From an uncultured Oscillospiraceae bacterium (GTDB lineage: Bacteria; Bacillota; Clostridia; Oscillospirales; Oscillospiraceae), in NCBI GenBank assembly GCA_944382965.1, contig CALWOA010000014.1, forward strand, positions 1 to 64,000: a DNA stretch of 64,000 nucleotides, read 5' to 3'. The position numbers were made by a program, and so were the translations under genes. Positions 58,990 through 64,000 of the stretch are shown here, in pieces (position 1 is the stretch's first letter; each line of letters opens with the position of its first letter). The notes beneath the pieces are model-generated. The model was not told the DNA's origin. It ran no database searches and saw only the letters and a program-made list of their open reading frames with translations.

Positions 58990-59778
58990 GTGAGTCAAGT
59001 ACCCTATACCCGTGTAAAATTGTCCCGGGACAACGCCAGACCCACGGGAATTGACTACATTCAGCAAATATTTCAGGGGTTTCTGGAATTTCACGGAGAT
59101 CGAAGGTTTGGGGACGATCCGGCCATGGTGGGCGGAATTGCCCGGCTCAATGGAATGCCGGTTACAGTGATTGCCATTGAAAAAGGGCATACCGCCAAGG
59201 AACGGTCTTTTCGCAACTTCGGCGCTCCCCATCCGGAAGGATACCGCAAAGCCCTGCGGCTGATGAAGCAGGCCGAAAAATTCGGAAGACCTATTATCTG
59301 CTTGGTGGATACCTCCGGTGCTTATTGCGGTATTGGTGCCGAGGAGCGGGGCCAGGGGCAGGCCATTGCAGAAAATCTGCAGGAAATGAGCACGCTCTGC
59401 GTTCCGATCATTTCCATCGTAATTGGAGAAGGAGGCAGCGGGGGTGCCCTTGCTCTGGCTATGGCAGATCAGGTATGGATGCTGGAAAATGCGGTATATT
59501 CCGTCATTTCTCCAGAGGGCTGCGCCAGTATTTTGTGGAAGGATGCGGCAAAAGCGGAAGCTGCTGCCGCCAGCTTGAAGCTGACTGCGGAAGATGCGAA
59601 AATTTTGGGCGTTGTTGAACGGATAATCCCAGAGCAGAATCTGGGGAAATCGGCGTTTTATGATCACATCCGGGAACTGCTGGCGCAAGAAATTGGAACG
59701 TTATCCCGCAATCCAGATTTGGTCAGCCAGCGTTACGACCGGTTCCGCCGGATTGGCAGCGATGGAGTAGCAGGCTAA
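58990..59778 (+). CDS. accA: acetyl-CoA carboxylase carboxyltransferase alpha subunit
   Basis: A 262-residue subunit; the start is a GTG at 58990 behind CAGGGAGG. GNFGAPHPEGYRKALRLMKQAEKFGRPI-type motif, VDTSGAYCGIGAEERGQGQAIA and GEGGSGGALALAMADQVWMLENAVYSVISPEGCASILW are present. It completes the heteromeric carboxylase. The N-terminal helical extension of enterobacterial AccA is missing, as in other short AccA proteins. Confidence 0.95.
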   Translation: MSQVPYTRVKLSRDNARPTGIDYIQQIFQGFLEFHGDRRFGDDPAMVGGIARLNGMPVTVIAIEKGHTAKERSFRNFGAPHPEGYRKALRLMKQAEKFGRPIICLVDTSGAYCGIGAEERGQGQAIAENLQEMSTLCVPIISIVIGEGGSGGALALAMADQVWMLENAVYSVISPEGCASILWKDAAKAEAAAASLKLTAEDAKILGVVERIIPEQNLGKSAFYDHIRELLAQEIGTLSRNPDLVSQRYDRFRRIGSDGVAG

Positions 59779-59787
59779 GGAGCAAGT

Positions 59788-61425
59788 ATGAGTATCTATC
59801 ACAAGTTTTGCAGAGAAGTGTTGGATAAGGAAGGTAAGCTTCTGAAACTTTCTCTGGAGTATCCGGAGAATTTCAACTTTGGCTATGATGTTGTCGATGC
59901 CATCGCGGAGGAGACACCGGACAAACGGGCCATGGTCTGGTGCAACACGGAAAACGAAGAACATATTTTTACCTTTGACCAAATTAGCAGATACAGCAAT
60001 CAAGTTGCGAATGTGTTTGCCCAATCCGGAATCCGCCGGGGAGATCGGGTGATGCTGGTACTGAAACGGCACTATGCCTATTGGTTTGCGGTCATTGCCC
60101 TGCATAAACTGGGAGCCACCGCCATTCCAGCTACTCATATGCTTACTACCAGTGACTTTGTCTACCGTCTCCAATCTGCCAAGGTTAAGGCCATTGTCTG
60201 TACGCCCCACAACGACGTACCCCAGAAACTGCAAACTGCGCTGGAGGAATGTGGAAGAAAAGAGTGTCTGCTCTGGACGGTTCAGGAGGATGCCGAAGGC
60301 TGCCGGAATCTGACCAGGGAAATGGCCCAGGCATCGGATACCTTCCAAAGAATTTCCACATTGGCTACAGATCCTATGCTGCTGTATTTTACCTCCGGAA
60401 CTACCGGATACCCCAAAGGCGTGATTCATGATTTTTCTTATCCCCTTGCCCATATTGTCACGGCAAAGTACTGGCAGCAGGCCCAGGAGGATGGTCTGCA
60501 CTTTACTGTAGCGGAAACAGGCTGGGCCAAGGCTTCCTGGGGGAAACTCTATGGCCAGTGGCTGGTGGGAAGTGCGGTGATGGTGTATGATTTTGATAAT
60601 TTTGAGCCAAAGCAGTTGTGTGCAGTGATTAACCGCTACGGTGTAACTTCCTTCTGCGCACCGCCTACAGTATACCGTTATCTGGTGCGCAAGGGGATCC
60701 CGGATATGCCCACACTGCGCCATGCTTCCACAGCTGGTGAAATGCTGGCACCTGAGGTGTTCCGCAAGTTCCAGCAGCGCACAAGCCTTGACCTGTGTGA
60801 AGGCTACGGTCAGACGGAGACAACACTGCTGATGGCAAATTTCAAGGGTGCGGCTCCAGTGGAGGGTTCCATGGGAACGATTTCTCCTCTTTATGACATA
60901 GAATTGCGGGATGCAGATGGCAATCAGGTTCCCCAGGGAGAACTGGGAGAAGTGGTAATTATCCCACCGGAAAACGGCAAACAGATTGGTATTTTCAGTG
61001 CTTATCTAGATAACGAAGCCCAGTACCGCTATGTGTGGCGGGGTGGAGTCTATCATACCGGAGATATGGCCTACCAAGATACGGAGGGAAACTATTGGTT
61101 TCACGGCCGCTTTGATGATATCATCAAAACTGGCGGCTACCGGGTTGGCCCTTACGAGGTGGAGAATGTGCTGATGGAGCATCCCGACGTGGTAGAATGC
61201 AGCGTAGTGGGGGTGCCGGATACGCTCCGGGGTCAGGCCATCAAGGCATTTGTGGTGCTGCCGCAAAATAAGATACCCTCTGCGCAGCTGGAAAAAGACA
61301 TCAAGGATTTCTGCAATGCCCGTCTGGCAGAATATAAATGGATTCGCCTGGTGGAATTTGTGAAGGAAATGCCGAAAACCATCAGCGGTAAAATCCGCAA
61401 GGCGGAGCTGAAGCGAGCAACGTAA
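59788..61425 (+). CDS. acyl-CoA synthetase (AMP-forming), MACS-like
   Basis: A 545-residue adenylate-forming enzyme. The P-loop YFTSGTTGYPKG (near residue 200), GYGQTETT, YHTGDMAYQD, the hinge GRFDDIIKTGGYRVGP and the C-terminal catalytic Lys in KTISGKIRKAEL are complete. Similarity is to medium-chain acyl-CoA synthetases (AcsM type). The start at 59788 (MSIYHKFCREVLDKEGKL) lies 9 bases behind the accA stop, with AAGGAGCAAGT upstream, so it is the last gene of the fatty-acid operon. It might activate exogenous or recycled fatty acids; the chain length is not predictable. Confidence 0.93.
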   Translation: MSIYHKFCREVLDKEGKLLKLSLEYPENFNFGYDVVDAIAEETPDKRAMVWCNTENEEHIFTFDQISRYSNQVANVFAQSGIRRGDRVMLVLKRHYAYWFAVIALHKLGATAIPATHMLTTSDFVYRLQSAKVKAIVCTPHNDVPQKLQTALEECGRKECLLWTVQEDAEGCRNLTREMAQASDTFQRISTLATDPMLLYFTSGTTGYPKGVIHDFSYPLAHIVTAKYWQQAQEDGLHFTVAETGWAKASWGKLYGQWLVGSAVMVYDFDNFEPKQLCAVINRYGVTSFCAPPTVYRYLVRKGIPDMPTLRHASTAGEMLAPEVFRKFQQRTSLDLCEGYGQTETTLLMANFKGAAPVEGSMGTISPLYDIELRDADGNQVPQGELGEVVIIPPENGKQIGIFSAYLDNEAQYRYVWRGGVYHTGDMAYQDTEGNYWFHGRFDDIIKTGGYRVGPYEVENVLMEHPDVVECSVVGVPDTLRGQAIKAFVVLPQNKIPSAQLEKDIKDFCNARLAEYKWIRLVEFVKEMPKTISGKIRKAELKRAT

Positions 61426-61431
61426 AAAAGT

Positions 61432-61456
61432 CCCTATGCTTTTTCCAAGCATAGGG
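61432..61456 (+). terminator. terminator of the fatty-acid operon
   Basis: A 10-bp stem CCCTATGCTT / AAGCATAGGG (61432-61441, 61447-61456) just after the last stop. The following bases are CTTGCG, poor in T, so termination may be incomplete. Confidence 0.7.
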
Positions 61457-61466
61457 CTTGCGCTGT

Positions 61467-61495
61467 TTGACCGGAGAAAATTGTTGTGCTATACT
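61467..61495 (+). promoter_or_regulatory. promoter of the PAS/winged-helix gene
   Basis: TTGACC (61467-61472), 17 bases, TATACT (61490-61495), about 50 bases before the start codon. Confidence 0.82.
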
Positions 61496-61545
61496 GTGAA
61501 AGAACGGAAGACCAGTGAAAATATCCCATAAGGAGGCGATTAGAG

Positions 61546-63528
61546 ATGTTAGGCGATGCGGAACAGATTCTTCGCGAGAGCGTAACGGGGTTTCATCAAT
61601 ATGTACTTACGCAGCCGATGCATTTGGAATATGCCAGCGATAGTTTTTGCGCGCTGATGGGATTATCTCGGGAGCAGCTCCTGAATGTGCAGAACGATTC
61701 CCTTGCTGCATTGGTACATCCGGCAGATCGGGAAAATTACGAGCAATTTCTGAAAACCATGAGCATAAAACCGAAATCGGATACCCTGCAATTTCGGATT
61801 GTCAAACCGGAGGGGAAAGTCTGCTATATTCAAACGGCAATGACCTCCCGGCGCTTGCCGGACGGCACCATGATCGCAAGCGCTACCTTGACGGATATTA
61901 CCCAGCTGAAACTGGAAACCCAGAACCTGCAATACCTTAATGACACCATGCCCTGCGGTTTTTTGAAGTATACCTGCCAACGGCACCCCCGTATTACCTA
62001 TATGAACGACCAGATGCGAAAGATCCTGGGATTCCCTCGGTATTTTTCTCAAGTGTCTGCTCAGGAAGCCTATCAGGGTAGCATTTACTGGATGATCCCT
62101 ATGGAAGAGCGGCGGAAGATGGCCCGATACTTGAATCGGGTTTACACCAGTGATACGCCTATTGCCGGAGAAATTACGGTAACGCGCTATGACGGACGAA
62201 AAGCCCACCTGTTTGGCTGGGTGACCAAGTGCCTGAACGAACAGGGGGAGGAGGAGTTTCAAAGCGCCTGTATGGACGTTACCGACCGCTACGAAGCCAA
62301 GAAACGCTCCCAAACCACCCAGTATTTGCAGGCGCTGACGGATGTGTACGATCTGATTTTGCAGTATGACTGCTCCAACAATACTGTCAAGTGCCTCTAT
62401 GCGCAAAAGTCTATGGTATTTCGGTGGTTGGAAAACATTTCTCTGCAAATGGAGGAAGCTCTGGAAAAATGGATTGATCAGGAGGTTTTTGGGGAAGATC
62501 GTCAGTCCTTGCGGCATTTTTTTCAAAGCTTCTGCAAAAATCGCCAGCAGGGAAGCGGCAATCAGCCCTGGCAGATGGACTACCGCGGAATCACGCCGGA
62601 TGGTAAAATTCTTCCCTATAAGGGATTGTTTTTGAAAATTGATGATACTTTGAGTTGGTTTTGCTGCCGCCAGGTTCCAAGTCAGGAGGAAGAGGAGTCG
62701 CTGCGCAGCGAAAACAGAATCCTGAAAGAAAATATGCAGGATCTGGTGATGCATTTTACGGACGGGCTGGCCGCCTTTGAACTGCGGGATGGTTTTGTAA
62801 CGCCTTTGTACGTCAGCGATAATGTCTGCGAGTTTTTTGGCTTTTCTAAGGAAGAGTGGATGCCCATGATGCAGAAACGCACACCCATCCAGGAATTTGT
62901 GGCTCACAGTGACGCGGCGTATGAGGAATTTCTTTCCCTGCTGCAAAACGGTCAGGGAGAGTTTACCTATTTTGACCTGAAAACCCAGAAAGAGCGATGC
63001 ATCAAAGCTGTCTGCTCTCAAAAAACGGACAGCCCGTCGGTGCGCTATGTGATGCTGTACAACATGGAAGAATCTTCCCGACAGTCAGAGAAGAAAACCC
63101 GGGAACCCAAGGTATCCATTCGTACCTTCGGATATTTTGACGTTTTTGTAGGAGAAAAACCCATTGCTTTCCGGAACAAAAAGTCCAAGGAATTGCTGGC
63201 GCTTCTGGTGGATCGCCGGGGCGGGTATGTGACATCAGAAGAAGCCATTGCGTTTTTGTGGGAGGAAGAGCCAATCAACACTGTTACCTTGGCCCGCTAT
63301 CGGAAAGTGGCCCTTCGGTTAAAAAACATCCTGGAAGAATACGGCATTTCCCATATTGTCGAATCCGTGGACGGAAAGCGCCGATTGGTTACCGAAAAGG
63401 TACAATGCGACCTGTACGACCATCTCTCCGGGAAAAACCAGGGGTTTAAGGGCAGCTATTTAACCAATTACAGCTGGGGAGAAAACACCTTGGCAGAGCT
63501 GACAGGGGATTTGCTGGGAAACCAATGA
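61546..63528 (+). CDS. multi-PAS regulator with C-terminal SARP-like winged helix
   Basis: A 660-residue soluble protein. Three or four PAS-like domains can be traced: about residues 15-125 (YASDSFCALMGLSREQ), 135-250 (ITYMNDQMRKILGFPRYFS), 255-370 (weak) and 400-500 (VSDNVCEFFGFSKEEWMPM). The C-terminal part (about 520-620) is a winged-helix domain as in SARP/OmpR proteins (IRTFGYFDVFVGEKPIAFRNKKSKELLALLVDRRGG, with the usual VNTVTLARYRKVALRL-like recognition helix). There is no kinase, GGDEF or receiver domain, so it looks like a one-component sensor-regulator. TAAGGAGGC precedes the ATG. Ligand and targets are unknown. Confidence 0.88.
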   Translation: MLGDAEQILRESVTGFHQYVLTQPMHLEYASDSFCALMGLSREQLLNVQNDSLAALVHPADRENYEQFLKTMSIKPKSDTLQFRIVKPEGKVCYIQTAMTSRRLPDGTMIASATLTDITQLKLETQNLQYLNDTMPCGFLKYTCQRHPRITYMNDQMRKILGFPRYFSQVSAQEAYQGSIYWMIPMEERRKMARYLNRVYTSDTPIAGEITVTRYDGRKAHLFGWVTKCLNEQGEEEFQSACMDVTDRYEAKKRSQTTQYLQALTDVYDLILQYDCSNNTVKCLYAQKSMVFRWLENISLQMEEALEKWIDQEVFGEDRQSLRHFFQSFCKNRQQGSGNQPWQMDYRGITPDGKILPYKGLFLKIDDTLSWFCCRQVPSQEEEESLRSENRILKENMQDLVMHFTDGLAAFELRDGFVTPLYVSDNVCEFFGFSKEEWMPMMQKRTPIQEFVAHSDAAYEEFLSLLQNGQGEFTYFDLKTQKERCIKAVCSQKTDSPSVRYVMLYNMEESSRQSEKKTREPKVSIRTFGYFDVFVGEKPIAFRNKKSKELLALLVDRRGGYVTSEEAIAFLWEEEPINTVTLARYRKVALRLKNILEEYGISHIVESVDGKRRLVTEKVQCDLYDHLSGKNQGFKGSYLTNYSWGENTLAELTGDLLGNQ

Positions 63529-63548
63529 TCTGTGCTGGGAAATAATAC

Positions 63549-63584
63549 AATGCGCTCAGGCGGAAAATGCCTGAGCGCATTTTG
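63549..63584. terminator. terminator after the PAS/winged-helix gene
   Basis: A 13-bp stem (63549-63561 with 63569-63581) followed by TTTTG on the plus strand; it can also end the convergent kinase-like gene. Confidence 0.85.
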
Positions 63585-63611
63585 ATGCGGATAATCTTGC
63601 GAAGCAAAAAG

Positions 63612-64000
63612 TCAATATAAGCTTTTGATAATCTGAACACACTTGTCAATGCCCAGACTGCCGCTGTTCAGGGTGATGTCGTAATTCTGCGCATATCCCC
63701 ATTTCATGTCTGTATAGAAGCGATGATAGGCGGCCCGCCGCTTATCCTTGTCCTTCAGGCGCTGCTGGGGAGACTGCTCCGACTCGCCGTAGACTTTCAC
63801 GATCCGTTCTGCACGAAAATCCATGTCTGCATGAATGAATACCCGCAGACAGTCCGCCTTATCCCGCAGAATATAATCGGCGCACCTTCCAACGATGACA
63901 CAGGGGCCTTTTTCTGCCAGCTGCGTTATGATGCGGAACTGAATATTCCACAGGTAATCGGCATTGTTTGGACCTGAAGGGTGATGAGAAAATGCAGAGG
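63612..64000 (-). CDS. cytidylate-kinase-like protein, C-terminal part (cut by window edge)
   Basis: The frame is open from the window edge to a TGA at 63614-63612, giving about 129 residues of the C-terminal part. NAQFRIITQLAEKG-like helices lead to PCVIVGRCADYILRDKADCLRVFIHA and the lid region ERIVKVYGESEQSPQQRLKDKDKRRAAYHRFYTDMKWG, as in the cytidylate kinase-like (AAA_26) family. The Walker A motif should be in the missing N-terminal part. These proteins are common in Clostridia and their substrate is unknown. The start is outside the window. Confidence 0.85.
   Translation of the reverse strand, partial: SAFSHHPSGPNNADYLWNIQFRIITQLAEKGPCVIVGRCADYILRDKADCLRVFIHADMDFRAERIVKVYGESEQSPQQRLKDKDKRRAAYHRFYTDMKWGYAQNYDITLNSGSLGIDKCVQIIKSLY

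Noticed and set aside
1..64000. CRISPR array, insertion sequence, prophage, integrase or tRNA genes
   Set aside because: I looked for regular repeats, transposase or phage-like proteins, and tRNA cloverleaf patterns and saw none. A dedicated tRNA search would be needed for certainty.

Overview
The window looks like chromosomal DNA of a Gram-positive, spore-lineage gut clostridium, most likely of the Oscillospiraceae/Ruminococcaceae type. The evidence is strong AGGAGG ribosome sites with some TTG and GTG starts, TTGACA-17-TATAAT promoters, a clostridial FabK-type fatty-acid operon, a Spo0A-type DNA-binding domain, DUF1540 and DUF6472 small proteins, a GdpP/RNase J pair and the GGGtGRT gene pair. 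Genus and species cannot be fixed from sequence reading alone. I saw no tRNA gene, CRISPR array, insertion sequence, prophage or integrase. This is mostly core genome with a few accessory clusters.

Layout. 1-1.8 kb: the 3' end of a 5S rRNA and its terminator, then an ECF sigma factor and its anti-sigma factor. 1.8-7.5 kb (minus strand): the tRNA-modification block queA-GNAT-tgt-yajC, an M23 peptidase, dusB and a small membrane protein. 7.7-11.7 kb: a GH3 beta-glucosidase with swapped domains, tspO and a second Dus enzyme. 11.7-21.8 kb: RNase J divergent from gdpP, two tandem 68-residue membrane proteins, rplI, dnaB, tilS, hpt and ftsH. 21.8-26.5 kb: cstA, a hemolysin-III protein, a lysine riboswitch with lysA, and a DarB/CbpB-like CBS protein. 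26.5-38.3 kb (minus strand): a putative metallopeptidase lipoprotein with a hidden DUF6472 gene and yfcE, DUF1643, a 5-formyl-THF cyclo-ligase with an XRE regulator, glmM, a GlmU-like acyltransferase domain, a BlaI-type repressor, an LCP ligase, a Spo0A-like regulator, HtrA and a DUF1540 protein.

38.4-45.7 kb (plus strand): rpe, then the NifU-like/GGGtGRT pair under a consensus promoter, then a two-component system followed by a MacB-type ABC exporter. A 37-residue ORF is hidden between the exporter's ATPase and permease. 45.7-50.8 kb: a minus-strand redox/hydrolase cluster (DUF3737, flavodoxin, alpha/beta hydrolase, cyclophilin-like lipoprotein, 79-aa protein, CMD-cupin) divergent from a LysR regulator, with a palindrome between them. 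50.8-61.5 kb: a VanY-type carboxypeptidase, then the fatty-acid operon acpP-fabK-fabD-fabG-fabF-accB-fabZ-accC-accD-accA, ending in an acyl-CoA synthetase. 61.5-64 kb: a PAS/winged-helix regulator and a truncated cytidylate-kinase-like gene at the edge.

The best candidates for under-described biology are the NifU-like/GGGtGRT pair, the LysR-flanked redox cluster, the 37-aa ORF inside the ABC operon, and the tandem 68-aa membrane proteins between gdpP and rplI. All functional statements are inferred from sequence motifs and recalled family knowledge. No database search was run.
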